Source: Antedon bifida (taxonomy: Eukaryota > Echinodermata > Crinoidea > Comatulida > Antedonidae). From it: a stretch of 64,000 nucleotides of DNA. The stretch covers positions 30,010,501 through 30,074,500 of the forward strand of contig OY727094.1 in assembly GCA_963402885.1 (NCBI GenBank). The letters run 5' to 3'. The position numbers were made by a program, and so were the translations under genes. The notes under the pieces are model-generated. The model ran no database searches. It was given only the letters and a program-made list of their open reading frames with translations, and was not told where the DNA came from. Of this stretch, positions 22,001 to 30,210 are shown piece by piece. Position 1 is the stretch's first letter; the number at the start of each line of letters is the position of its first letter.

Positions 22001-23602
22001 CCAGGCAGACAGTGAAGTGGCTCTTGTCTCGTTGCTTCAGCTTAGGACAGGAGATGACACCTACCAGGTATGTAATATGTTCACACTTCTTTGTTATTGG
22101 CCACATTTCCGCTGGAAACTGTTGCGATAAGAATGGGATCTGTTGGTTTTATCGTCTTAAAACTTCGGAATTAAAGTTTATATCAAGCTGTTTCATGCCT
22201 GGATAAATGTAATGATGATGGTGTTATATTGTGCTCATGTGAGACTATGGTTGGAAGATTCCATTATTGTAGAGGCATGTTGAAGGATTTTATATATTTG
22301 TATCAGTCTCCCTTGGGAGAGCACAGGGCTATTGTCTGTTTATCCAGGTAAATTGCACTCATCATAGACTACCAACAGCATCTTGATTTTTGTAATTGCA
22401 ACCAGATATAGGAAAGCAGAAGTAATCATTGTGAATATATAAGCATTAGTTTTAAGTAGTACTAAGAATTTAGAACATTAATAGTCCTTTTTTCACAATG
22501 CATGTTCTGCTTCACTGCTCATTGAAACAATAATGTATGAATACATTGATTAGAAGAACTACATTTTATTTATTTTTATAGTAGCATTATATCATTTATT
22601 TGTATGTATCTGAACTTTGTAAAAACACACTTTTTTGTGACATAAATTGCTTTATTTATATTCGATTATATAATTTAGGACTTTAGTTAACCTAATTATA
22701 ACGTCAGCCTTGCAGTTGTTTTAAATGACACTGTTTTATTACAATATTCTTTGTTCGTGTAACCTTGACAACATCAAACATTGCGATGTCATTATTCTGA
22801 CTGTGAGAATGTAATCATACTAAACTTGTTCTGGAATCATCAAAATTAGATTTCATTAGTTTTATTAATGTAATATTTGATGTTGAGTCTGTGCTTGCAT
22901 TAATTGGGGTCGTCTAAATGCTCTATATAAATTTTCCGTAATACTTGAGATTCCTTCTTGTGATTCCTTGAATCACCAGTAGCTACTGTACTGTTGCTAT
23001 CTGTGAGCAAAGAATAAATGTTTACTATAGAACCTCTGCTTTGGGGCACCCCTTTTATGGGAACACTTTTGAGTGTGGAACAAGGTCTGTAGCACCAGAC
23101 ACAGCAACATAGTTTGTGTATGCAACAGAATTTTTTTCAACAACTTCATAATGTTGAATATTAAAATCATAAAGCTCTGTCTACACTATCAAACTAGTTT
23201 GACAAAAAAAGTGTGATGTGCCCAATTATGGTAGTGATATGCCCAATTATGGTAGTGATATGACATCATGTCTATATATGGGCACATCACATTTTTTGTC
23301 ACATAAAGTTTGATAGTGTAGACAGATGTATGGACCGGAAGGTGTCCCCTTAGGGGTTCTAATGTAGCTGTAGGCCATGTTTATGCAACAAAAATCACAT
23401 TATTATTATTAGTAGATCTAGTATCAAGATTTTAACTGTACCATATATCTATCTTATATCATTTGTTATTTATTTCCAGGTTGTATCCAAGTCATTAGAT
23501 TCCGTTCCATCTGCCAAACTTGAGGAGAGTATGCGGCAGTTACGACGGGTTGCTAAGCAACCGCCACCGAAGGATGAAGTTGACAATACAATATTACATT
23601 GA
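479..23602 (+). CDS. GCN1: GCN1, C-terminal part (gene span, six coding exons)
   Basis: GCN1 is a very large HEAT-repeat protein that binds ribosomes and the RWD domain of GCN2, activating eIF2-alpha phosphorylation when translation stalls (family knowledge). Six exons join in one open frame of 266 aa ending at TGA 23600-23602: 479-593, 947-1043, 4160-4302, 4789-4893, 21849-22067 and 23480-23602. The product follows the animal GCN1 C-terminus as I remember it throughout, including DWILQHGRSVALS, SGIRGLGFTIRH, an LVSNTKDKNT block and a final VDNTILH close to the vertebrate VDDTILT. All five internal junctions keep phase (1,0,0,0 after the first, which is phase 0) and use GT/AG. The 5' part of the gene, most of a protein of about 2,600 aa, lies left of the window. 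The fourth intron seen here is about 17 kb. Identity is very secure; exon edges are hand-made. Confidence 0.95.
594..946 (+). other. GCN1 intron (353 bp)
   Basis: AT-rich intron between two GCN1 coding exons, with donor gtaaat and acceptor tttttag. I see no repeat or coding signal inside it. Confidence 0.8.
947..1043 (+). CDS. GCN1: GCN1 exon, HEAT segment
   Basis: The acceptor tttttag ends at 946 and the donor is gtgaga at 1044. It encodes DVCCMAAAGCVGALCAVVSD and onward, equivalent to the SSAGCLGELCAFL helix of vertebrate GCN1. Length is 97 nt, ending in phase 1. Confidence 0.9.
1663..1740. repeat. Perfect 22-bp inverted repeat (short MITE)
   Basis: Arms 1663-1684 and 1719-1740 are exact reverse complements (tgtaatggtacaaataat...). 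The 34-base loop adds ggtgaa/ttcacc pairing. Confidence 0.85.
1764..1899. repeat. 60-bp tandem repeat, 2.3 units
   Basis: The motif tactattgcatgactgt recurs at 60-base spacing with near-identical sequence between copies. A diverged relative (aaatatgttataaataatg) sits upstream near 1540. Confidence 0.85.
2669..2937 (-). mobile_element. tRNA-derived SINE, family 1, minus strand
   Basis: Read on the minus strand it begins with a tRNA-like head aagggcgtgtggcgcagtgt, then a core ctctccaccca and gctgcattatgg, and a tail ending in an AT triplet repeat. Same family as 3682-3983 in the opposite orientation; the RNA polymerase III B box is degraded in this copy. Confidence 0.85.
3434..3505 (+). mobile_element. 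tRNA-like SINE head or pseudo-tRNA
   Basis: An A-box-like tggcctaatggtagga and a B-box gggttcgaatc are spaced as in a tRNA. The acceptor stem does not pair and there is no clear anticodon arm, so a working tRNA gene is unlikely. An AT repeat follows. Confidence 0.55.
3682..3983 (+). mobile_element. tRNA-derived SINE, family 1, plus strand
   Basis: Head gagggcgtgtggcgcagtgt with B box ggttgaatcc, core ctctccacccaggtgtataa and gctgcattatgg, tail gcgctatataagaatg then ATT repeats. It matches the reverse complement of 2669-2937 along its length. Confidence 0.88.
4160..4302 (+). CDS. GCN1: GCN1 exon, HEAT segment
   Basis: The acceptor aattatag ends at 4159 and the donor is gtaagt at 4303. It encodes DVSSDWILQHGRSVALSIAI and onward to SNATNDR, the most conserved stretch here (compare DWMVRHGRSLALSVAV in vertebrates). 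Length is 143 nt, ending in phase 0. Confidence 0.93.
4320..4590 (+). mobile_element. tRNA-like SINE, family 2, plus strand
   Basis: tRNA-like boxes (ctagtggtcgagcagtc and caggttcaaggc) are followed by a body with ggtccagtgtaca and gaacctagttcatcttt. The body is shared with 6880-7162 in the other orientation. It sits within a GCN1 intron of under 500 bases. Confidence 0.6.
4789..4893 (+). CDS. GCN1: GCN1 exon, HEAT segment
   Basis: The acceptor tctatag ends at 4788 and the donor is gtaaga at 4894. It encodes IPICTSGIRGLGFTIRHLIS and onward to SFTK, matching IPIAVSGVRGMGFLMRH in vertebrates. Length is 105 nt, phase 0 at both ends. A purine-rich tandem repeat starts within about 60 bases downstream. 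Confidence 0.93.
4952..5145. repeat. Purine-rich imperfect tandem repeat
   Basis: Three to four units of about 65 bases containing agaggttggagac, gtgcacactgcactttt and aacct, each with an A-run. Begins just after a GCN1 exon donor. Confidence 0.7.
5451..5560 (+). CDS. Possible short terminal exon inside the long GCN1 intron
   Basis: A pyrimidine-rich acceptor ending aaccag at 5450 precedes an open frame of 36 codons ending TAA at 5558-5560. It begins DLVYIDTDDLSLDFLFSD and ends YYNNYQR. The composition looks coding-like (acidic, balanced, not an AT-translation artefact). It needs an upstream exon ending in phase 1. Only the GCN1 exon at 947-1043 has that phase here, so it could be an alternative GCN1 end that skips two exons, the last exon of an unseen nested gene, or chance. 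I do not recognise the peptide. Confidence 0.2.
5856..5989 (+). mobile_element. Palindromic MITE, orientation A
   Basis: Arms aaagctctgtctaactatca and tttgatagtgtagacagagc; core ggacatgatgatgtcatatc. Confidence 0.85.
6880..7162 (-). mobile_element. SINE family 2 remnant, minus strand
   Basis: On the minus strand it carries ggcccagtgttacat and gaacctagtacatcttt, matching the body of the element at 4320. The tRNA-like head is eroded. Confidence 0.5.
7958..8121 (-). mobile_element. Palindromic MITE, orientation B, duplicated core
   Basis: Arms agctctgtctacactatcaa and gtgtagacagagctt. The segment caaatatggtagtgatat occurs twice in a row. Confidence 0.9.
8279..8640. repeat. Imperfect tandem repeat of about 130-157 bp, three units
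   Basis: Each unit has gttaaactacaaa, an ataattatttaa stretch and acacaatagggtgattcatt. The first two also share cccattgt and aaaagcattgcgg. Confidence 0.8.
9003..9330. mobile_element. Remnant of CAGTAGAACCCCTAT repeat family
   Basis: Contains tacagtagaccctat, gggaacacc, ctgaatagaggtt and gaaagtgtcccctttat, fragments shared with 51494-51734. Diverged. Confidence 0.45.
10488..10506. repeat. Poly-C run (19 C)
   Basis: Homopolymer followed by a further C-rich stretch to about 10530. Confidence 0.95.
12265..12560. repeat. Imperfect tandem repeat of about 110-125 bp
   Basis: Recurring blocks: ctctataaaaa, acaatgta or acactgta, tatcgttgtttttggttttg, ttttatctt and ctacatatccc, in the same order. 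Confidence 0.6.
13157..13300 (+). mobile_element. Palindromic MITE, orientation A, nested in another repeat
   Basis: Arms aaagctctgtctacgctatc and gatagtgtagac. It is flanked by acacccctct on the left and gaggacactttcccgtga on the right, which belong together in the CAGTAGAACCCC family. Confidence 0.87.
13301..13400. mobile_element. Remnant of CAGTAGAACCCCTAT repeat family
   Basis: gaggacactttcccgtgaaa and gttttaacactatgac match the left half of 51494-51734. Its other side appears left of the MITE at 13157. Confidence 0.55.
13880..14024 (-). mobile_element. Palindromic MITE, orientation B
   Basis: Arms aaagctctgtctacactatc and gatagtgtagacagagct; core ccaaatatggtagtac and catcatgtccatatat. 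Confidence 0.88.
14041..14270 (+). mobile_element. tRNA-like SINE
   Basis: Head ggaggtgtagcttagtac (A box) and agggttcaatctg (B box) at tRNA spacing, followed by an unrelated body and an A-rich tail. Confidence 0.5.
14390..14690 (-). pseudogene. Fossil LINE reverse transcriptase C-terminus
   Basis: The minus strand reads LFRSFCTNLYCCMLCC, then KSLEVCYNNSLKMLLGLPRH and CSASKMMV. This is the pattern that follows the RT domain in many non-LTR retrotransposons (a Leu-Gly-Leu-Pro-Arg-His-type motif, then CSAS). Stops and a frame break follow; DLVRCTTNYLLRSSNL continues in another frame. A dead fragment. Confidence 0.7.
15508..15521. repeat. Poly-T run
   Basis: Homopolymer of about 18 T around these positions; a second run lies at 16488-16505. 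Confidence 0.85.
16945..17038. mobile_element. Short MITE with GGTTCCCACTAGGACGCAA arms
   Basis: Begins ttaagcatggttcccac and taggacgcaatgg and ends ttgcatcctagtttgaagca with agctttaa. The arms match the longer element at 30036-30210. Confidence 0.65.
17080..17200 (+). mobile_element. Possible retroelement 3' end
   Basis: ccccagaagacgcataacag followed by ccgaaacattgagaaagt resembles the 3' tails of some invertebrate retroelements (AGACGxxxAxAGxCGAAACxTTG). No coding part adjoins it. Low confidence. Confidence 0.25.
17922..17993 (-). mobile_element. Palindromic MITE, orientation B, truncated
   Basis: Left arm aagttctgtctacactatca and core gtgatgtgctcaaatatggt are present; the right half is replaced by a TA microsatellite (17998-18012). 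Confidence 0.8.
18358..18442. repeat. Tandem duplication of about 42 bp
   Basis: gattatgaatattaatgaga and gattatgaataataatgaga each continue into ttgta(t/a)atgaatattcat. Confidence 0.75.
19093..19248 (-). mobile_element. Palindromic MITE, orientation B, duplicated core
   Basis: Arms aaagctctgtctacactatc and tttggtgtagacagagc; the aaatatggtagtgatatg block is doubled. Confidence 0.87.
19560..19740. repeat. Dispersed repeat, copy 1
   Basis: agttcataatttaatt, cgcccctagcactacc and ctgtttatcaagaacatgga recur at 23930-24065 in the same order. Confidence 0.6.
20735..20825 (+). repeat. GGCACATATGGCG dispersed repeat, partial
   Basis: ctcaagtataggtatgacac then gctatgtgtgccaaaataa and tctagaac, matching 47320-47435. 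Confidence 0.55.
20828..20993 (+). mobile_element. Palindromic MITE, orientation A, duplicated core (first of a pair)
   Basis: Arms aagctttgtctacactatca and tgatagtgtagacagagctt; core with two catatcactacc blocks. It is joined to the next copy through a shared TTAAG. Confidence 0.9.
20992..21153 (+). mobile_element. Palindromic MITE, orientation A, duplicated core (second of a pair)
   Basis: Arms aagcactgtctacactatca and gatagtgtagacagagcttt. Same orientation and same core subtype as the copy directly before it. Confidence 0.9.
21849..22067 (+). CDS. GCN1: GCN1 exon, HEAT segment
   Basis: The acceptor aatttcag ends at 21848 and the donor is gtatgt at 22068. The 73 codons run from SLNHSSNDMKMTAAQMISYF through a KPLVVVLVSNTKDKNTAVQ block to RTGDDTYQ. 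This parallels vertebrate ILKALLDNTKDKNTVVRAYS. It is separated from the previous coding exon by about 17 kb. Confidence 0.94.
22068..23479 (+). other. Last GCN1 intron (1.4 kb)
   Basis: AT-rich intron. It contains a remnant of the tubular-arm repeat beginning near 23,030 that is interrupted by a palindromic MITE at 23171-23326. No coding signal. Confidence 0.7.
23171..23326 (-). mobile_element. Palindromic MITE, orientation B, duplicated core, nested
   Basis: Arms aaagctctgtctacactatc and gatagtgtagacag; caattatggtagtgatatg occurs twice. The right flank gaaggtgtccccttagggg belongs to the CAGTAGAACCCC family. Confidence 0.88.
23480..23602 (+). CDS. GCN1: GCN1 terminal coding exon
   Basis: The acceptor tttccag ends at 23479 and TGA is at 23600-23602. 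The 40 residues start VVSKSLDSVPSAKLEESMRQ and end VDNTILH. The ending is the conserved GCN1 terminus (vertebrates end VDDTILT), which fixes both frame and stop. Confidence 0.94.
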   Translation, partial: VVSKSLDSVPSAKLEESMRQLRRVAKQPPPKDEVDNTILH

Positions 23603-23847
23603 TGACATTTTCTCATCAATGTTTTGATAATGTGTTGTCGGTTGTTAACCTCGATGAACGTCTTATCATGTGATTTATCCGTTTTAAAACATGAATGTTG
23701 AATAATTCTGGCATATCTACCGTATGTAGATTTACTAAACAGAATTATAAATCCAAAATTGAATTTCCACACTAACACATTTTTTTACAGCTATACATTA
23801 TGAAAATTAAATTTATCCATATTTCAAATGGTAAAAAAGAAATATTA

Positions 23848-23853
23848 AATAAA
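23848..23853 (+). terminator. Candidate GCN1 poly(A) signal
   Basis: This is an AATAAA hexamer about 245 bases after the GCN1 stop. It is the first canonical signal I see downstream and gives a plausible short 3' UTR. No transcript evidence. Confidence 0.5.
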
Positions 23854-23929
23854 TACATATATCACATCATCACATCATCACAAGGCAAACACTGTACTGT
23901 ACTTTAACATGGGCAGATTCAGGATTTTT

Positions 23930-24065
23930 AAACAGGAAAGCATAACCTAAAGTAATATGAGTCTGTGAAAAAGTAGTTTATAATTTAATTTTGCACCGCT
24001 AGCGCTATACCAACTGGATCCACCATCCTGTTTATCAAAAGCATGGAGGTATCTACATGTTGAGA
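23930..24065. repeat. Dispersed repeat, copy 2
   Basis: tagtttataatttaatt, gcaccgctagcgctatacc and cctgtttatcaaaagcatgg then aggtatctacat match 19560-19740. Confidence 0.6.
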
Positions 24066-25601
24066 AGTTTAAAAAAAGAAGTTTGTTAGACAACAACATG
24101 GGTGCCAACGTATATGTACAAATCAAATTATAAAAAAAACTACTTAAATATTATTTTCCTTTGTCAACATAAAAAGTAATTTTCATATATTACTGTACAC
24201 CTAGTTCACATTAGTAACAAGTAAACTCACATACAAGTACAGTGCACTTTCAGTATATGGCAAAGCATTGCAATTATGCCTGATAAACGTATATAAATTT
24301 GGGCTGTAAGTAATTTCAGGGTATGTTACTACAGTATATTGTTCCAAATACATTTCAGTTTTTTCGTTTTACACTGTGGAGTGAAAAAGAAATCCATAAC
24401 CAATTTATTTAAATTACACATTTAATATTTTACAGAACATTTGATTTGCACCAGAATGTGAACCTTTTTTTCATACATTTTCCATGATGTAATATATTAC
24501 AGTCATATCTCTCAAGGTCATTCTCTTTTTAAGAGACAATTATGATTTTGAACATGTGTTCAATAATTTCTATTCCCACGTTTCTTTGCTATATACACGG
24601 CAAAGGGATTAAGATATCCGCTGGTGTTATATTAAAGGGGAGATATCATTTACATATTTAAGTACAACGGCAACAACATACACGCGGCTAGCATTTTAAT
24701 TTTTGTCAAAGGTATTATGTTTTTTGATGATTTCGGTAAAGTTATATATATATTTCTGGTAGAAATATAAACATCGTGATGTTCGATCGAACGAGTTGTC
24801 GAAAACATTGATTATTTTAATTGTGAATTATAATAAAAAGAAATTCATTATATAGTTTACATACCAGGTATATTTGTTACCTTGTTCAATATATTTTGAT
24901 ATATTGATCATTGGTTCACTGCCTCGACCACGCCCTATTGGGTGACTGACCTCTTAAATACACCCTTCTCAGACAGCCCTCCTACTCCAGACAGGCAATG
25001 CAGGCTTCTTGTTTATCCATGGTTATACCATTGAGTTGCAAAATAAGAAATAATTATTAGCCTACAACTGGTCATACCATTTTTCATGTATCGTTAGTGA
25101 GTGACCAAGGTATTTACGTAGGTGTAAGGTAAGGCAAACTGTCATGCTCAGAAGACCATTGGTGGTTTTTTAAAGTAAAAAAAAGATTACTGAAACAATA
25201 CATTTCAATTGTTTCTCCAAAAAAGGTATTTTTATCGTCACATCGAGATGAACTACCAGTTTTTTCAACGAAATATCGTGAATACATTTACACATACAAG
25301 CAATATCGGAAATTATACGGTTCATTTATGGATCTCAACGTTCTTTTTTTAAATAAGGAAGTCGTTTTAGCTTTTGTTGGTATTTTATTCCGGGAAAACA
25401 TACGCAGACAGGACGCCGATACGTCAACGATTAACATTTATTTTAGCAAGGTGTCATTCAGTGTTATTAACAATAATATACCACATACAGTATATAGTCA
25501 TAAATGTTGGTACACTTTATTTCAATTTAACTATAGCGACTACGGTCGGCTTAGTTAAATTGAATGCAATAGATCAACGGTCTCATTTACATCTGTAAAA
25601 C

Positions 25602-25643
25602 CAGGGAGTTGCTATTTAGATAATTAATTACAACTCCCTGTTT
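25602..25643. repeat. Short hairpin CAGGGAGTTG...CAACTCCCTG, copy 1
   Basis: Perfect 10-12 bp arms around an AT loop; the same arms occur at 37634-37663. Confidence 0.75.
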
Positions 25644-25887
25644 AAACCATGGAGGAGGTATACCATTTTTAATCAGCTCAGTCACTTTTTTCGGACTCCG
25701 TCGTACGGGTTCTTTTCGCTTTTTTCATATTCATATATTCATATTCATCTATTTTCCAGAAGACATATAATACATATAATACAATCAAAAATACAAACAC
25801 AAGAAAACTAACACCAGTCTGGAGGATTGTAGAAAAGTGACGAAGTCACTATGTTAGTACTCTCCTTCTGGTGCAGACAAAAACAAG

Positions 25888-26160
25888 TTAACAGCAAAAG
25901 ACATTAAATAAGGCAGGGAAAAACTTAGAGGAACCAAAAAGGCACAAATCAGTCACTTCAATAGGGAGGGTATCCCACAACCTCGGAAAAGAAATAAAAG
26001 CAGAGTGGTAAAATGCATTGGTACGAGAACCCATATGCCTAAAAACTAATTTATAATTTCTACGAGAAACTGGTGTGGGCAACAATGCACCATCAACCAG
26101 AAAATCTACGTAGAGACACTTAATAACAAATTTAACTTTTTCGTACTCAGTTGTAACCCC
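25888..26160 (-). pseudogene. Fossil LINE reverse transcriptase C-terminus
   Basis: The minus strand stays open from about 26160 and reads EYEKVKFVIKCLYVDFLVDG, then PTPVSRRNYKLVF, SRTNAFYHSAFISFPRLWD and TLPIEV. The HS..FPRLWDTLP signature is the C-terminal end of many non-LTR retrotransposon polymerases. It ends in a stop; no upstream RT domain is seen. A 5'-truncated fragment. Confidence 0.75.
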
Positions 26161-27810
26161 GGTTCTTTTGTTAAACGCCTTGAAAATGTTTCTATTTTCA
26201 AGTGCCTTGTTTTTTCCTATTTCACACCCTTTTATTTACTTACACCGTAATATCCTTCAAGTTCAGTCTATTACGAAACCAATCTGTTTACATACACTTA
26301 CACACATTGATGTTTCTTAATTCGGCTACCGTTCACCACGTTGAAAGCTGATCAGCTATTGTTAAACTGTTTATCTTAATGTATTATTTAGCGTTTAAAT
26401 ATTATTTTAATGCGATTAGCAAGCCACGTTTTGTTCTGCTTGTTCACTTTACTGGTAAATCCCCGTGTACTTGAAGACAAGTGTTGTTTCATAGCCTCCG
26501 GAACAAAAGTAATTGGATTTGATGTGTATTGTATGTTAACGGGACTAAAATCGTACGCGCGTTCGAAAAAACAATTGTATTGTACGACGTATCAGACCTC
26601 CACTGGCACACTGTGAAACGATTTCAACATTTGTACAGTGTGAATCCCCATTTACACGTGTGGTTAAAAAAAAATATGATAAAGGTGTTTTAACTAAGGT
26701 CGGTTGTTAGCCTACCTCCGCCAGAATTTCGAGAAGTTATGTGATCGATCGTTATATATTTGTTAGCAGGATTACTCTAAAAGTTATTGCCCGATTTTCA
26801 TAAGATTTTAAAGGATGGTGTCATAGCTGTATGGGAATACGTCATTAAATGTTCATATGCCTTGGCAAATGTTTGCGCTCTCTGAGTGCCCTTCTAGTTT
26901 TTGTAGTGCACTGCGCCGATATCGTATAACCATCGATCGATCACCGATTCATGTTAACGCAGCACCGTACAAGTGGCGCGTATTTTAACGAATTTCCGTT
27001 TTAATTTCTTTCAATGAAAATAATGAGTGCCATATGAAATGATTTATTATAAAAACTTTAAACATTTTTGTTTTTAAACCTCAGTTGTTGTCCAATAAGT
27101 AAAATTTGCTATCAAATTACCGTGAAGGTAATTAAATCGAGATATTATAGTAGGCCTAATACTGCGACGAACAGGCTCGCGTCCATTTTTACAATGATAC
27201 TACTGGATTTTCATTATTTTATCTATGAATAAAATTATCAAATAATTTCTTAATATCGTGGAATGGGTAATTTGGAGTCATCATAGCTAATGAGCTATTA
27301 ATGATCTTATTGTTTTCTGGCGACTGGCATCCTATGTCATCATACCGATATCATGCAATTTCCCGCCCTTTGTTAATGACCGGATTCATTATCCATTAGG
27401 CCTAATATTTATTAAAATTACTTATTATTGTCATTCAGACTTTTTCATTGCGCCTTCGTTCCGCACAGTTTCAGACGTGTGTCAGTGCCGAATCTCTAAC
27501 TAGATTCGGTAAGGTAGGTCATCTATTCTCATAATTTGGCCTACTATAGACCTAAAAGATATGACGTAACAAAAACGGGTTTGTTTAATAGACTAACTAA
27601 AGAATGGAGTTTCGCAAGTGGAAACACGGTAGACCACGTCACAAAAAGATGCGTGAACTGAGCACTCGGAAGTTACTATGCACAATCGTTAAGTTAGGCT
27701 ATGATGACAATGCTTTCTGCGTTTGTTTGCGCCCACCTACCAAATGTACTCATTTTGGCCAATTGAGAACCACTGTGATAAGATAGGCCTAACTCTTTTC
27801 CTCTGTCTCA

Positions 27811-28493
27811 GAGTAACCTATACCAGTCGCGTGGATCGCACATCATTCACCCAGCCCGTTGAGAGTACGGTAACCTACCAGTCGCGTGGCTCCTCGCACA
27901 TCATTCACCCAGCCCGTTGAGAGTACGGTAACCTACCAGTCGCGTGGCTCGCACATCATTCAACCAGCCCGTTGAGAGTACGGTAACCTACCAGTCGCAT
28001 GGCTCGCACATCATTCACCCAGCCCGTTGAGAGTACGGTAACCTACCAGTCGCGTGGCTCCTCGCACATCATTCACCCAGCCCGTGGAGAGTACGGTAAC
28101 CTACCAGTCGCGTGGCTCCTCGCACATCATTCACCCAGCCCGTTGAGAGTACGGTAACCTACCGGTCGCGTGGCTCCTCGCACATCATTCACCCAGCCCG
28201 TGGAGAGTACGGTAACCTACCAGTCGCGTGGCTCCTCGCACATCATTCACCCAGCCCGTTGAGAGTACGGTAACCTACCAGTCGCGTGGCTCCTCGCACA
28301 TCATTCCCCCAGCCCGTTGAGAGTACGGTAACCTACCAGTCGCGTGGCTCCTCGCACATCATTCACCCAGCCCGTTGAGAGTACGGTAACCTACCAGTCG
28401 CGTGGCTCCTCGCACATCATTCACCCAGCCCGTTGAGAGTACGGTAACCTACCAGTCGCGTGGCTCCTCGCACATCATTCACCCAGCCCGTTG
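27811..28493. repeat. 58-bp minisatellite, 12 units
   Basis: The unit runs cctaccagtcgcgtggctcc, tcgcacatcattcaccca, gcccgttgagagtacggtaa. Units 1, 3 and 4 lack the CCT of CTCCTCGC and are about 55 bp. Single-base variants (gtgg for gttg, ccggtc, gcatgg) mark individual units. GC-rich against AT-rich flanks. Confidence 0.97.
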
Positions 28494-28998
28494 GTAATTT
28501 CTATATTGATTCACATTTTTTATCTGCCGTCATTAGGCCTACCATTCAGTATGCATGACTATTTTATTGAATCAACGATTTACCCCTTTTCAAAAATATT
28601 GATCGGCGGTAGACATCAATCAACACCAGTAAACAACATGCTAAACGAAAAATTAGACGATTTAAAACCAGTCAATATAGACACCGATTATGAGTGTTAC
28701 CATCGCACTCCTGTCGGCTTCTACACGCCGATGCTATATTTGTACATTGTGATGTATATAATCACTTATGATAATATTTATAAGTGATATTAATAATTAA
28801 TTAACCAAATATCCACTCATGCTTTATTTACTCCCAAGAATGTACACGGTTGTCAATTTAAAATTGATAATACCTTTTCGAATATGTATAGTGTATTGAT
28901 ATAGCCAAGTCATAATATAGTCAAATCAAAACTAGAGACTTTAGTCCATTTTTCCTAGTCACGCCAAGTTCCCTTGGATTTAGGACCATTATTCACAC

Positions 28999-29213
28999 AG
29001 CCGATTCTCGGTACTGTATATATTTCCGAAGTATAGGAATATTTGGTAATACAACATTGTTTCATGTATCTATAGTAGTAACCTAACCCATAACCTAACC
29101 ATACATGATACAGGCACCACATGTCATATAAAATACTTGAGTCTGTATTACCAAATATTCCTATGATACTTCGGAAATAGATAGTATGTTGAGATACAGC
29201 ACTGGGAATCTGG
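28999..29213. mobile_element. Long inverted-repeat MITE
   Basis: Arms of about 50 bp: tatttccgaagtataggaat on the left and attcctatgatacttcgg on the right, extended outward by gattctcggtact against actgggaatc. The loop holds CCTAACCCATAACCTAACC. Confidence 0.85.
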
Positions 29214-30035
29214 ATCCTACGGTACGATTTTACACGATTTCAGGTTATAATACATGGTCTTTTATGCTTTTTGATTTTACCTGCAAAGTTACAATAGCAC
29301 CCAGGTAGGCCTATGTTCGAGGAATATGCACATTTAAGATAGCATATGGCTGCACGATGTTTTTACGTCACAGGGACACCGACGTGCGCTACAGTACGTC
29401 TGTATCACATCTGTGTTCAGGAAGACCAGCTCAATTAGTGCTAATTATTTTTGATAAGAACCAGCTTTTGGAACCACCTTTTGACACACTCGGCTCTCCA
29501 TTGTATCTTTAAATTCAGTTTGTATGTTTTTTTTCTGTTTTATCTCTGTAACATCTTTAACTTATTCGTATAGTCTGCTTCAACTTTAAATCACCTTTGT
29601 TCTTTTTAATAATAGCCAGGATTCGTACCTGCTTTGACATACTCTGCACGCCATACTTTGATCATAACAACAGTTTACAGTTAATTTGATGTTGTTGACT
29701 TGTCTGTTTTATCTTGATTTTAACTGATTCGTATCGTGTGATAATGACTTAAAATTCAATAACCTTTGTCCAATTTAATCTGCCTTTCCTTATTAATTAT
29801 CTTGTTAATGTAACGTCGTATCACTTTTCGAAGTTTCTTTTCCGAAATTTCTAAAACTATGTTGTTTACTACGAGTACGTGGAAAATGAAGTTGGCTTAG
29901 CAGTTGTGCTTATTTTGAGAAATACCCGGGTTCGAGTTTTGATAAGAACTCGGGACCCTTCCCATTGTGATAACTGTAGGCTAAATGAGTACCTGGGTAA
30001 AAATGCTAGAGAGGATAAGGTGACAAAGATCGCTC

Positions 30036-30210
30036 TTAAAGCTTTGGTTCCCACTCAGGAGTACGCAACGCAAAGACGTAAGCCTAAAAAACGCAAGCGA
30101 ATTGACCAATCACAAGCAAAAGTTCGAATAATCCATCGCTTTTGATTGGTCGATTCGTTTGCGTTGCGGCTTACGTCATTGCGTTGCGTCCTAGTGGGAA
30201 CCAAGCTTAA
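30036..30210. mobile_element. Long inverted-repeat MITE with TTAA ends
   Basis: Runs from ttaaagctttggttcccac to gggaaccaagcttaa. The arms include gcaacgcaaagacgtaagcc and its counterpart ggcttacgtcattgcgttgc, and extend through gaccaatcacaa/ttgattggtc. TTAA at both ends suggests a TTAA target site. Confidence 0.87.

Noticed and set aside
26410-26616. 68-codon frame with a signal-peptide-like start and several Cys
   Set aside because: Short, no similarity recognised, no splice partners; the hydrophobic start can arise by chance in AT-rich DNA.
27811-28493. Regular repeat array considered as CRISPR
   Set aside because: Units are contiguous with no unique spacers, and the genome is animal.
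28491-28787. 98-codon frame just after the minisatellite
   Set aside because: Not recognised; begins at the array edge, and neither composition nor splice sites support a gene.
29879-30145. 88-codon frame with a basic C-terminus
   Set aside because: The basic part is the translation of the inverted-repeat MITE at 30036-30210.
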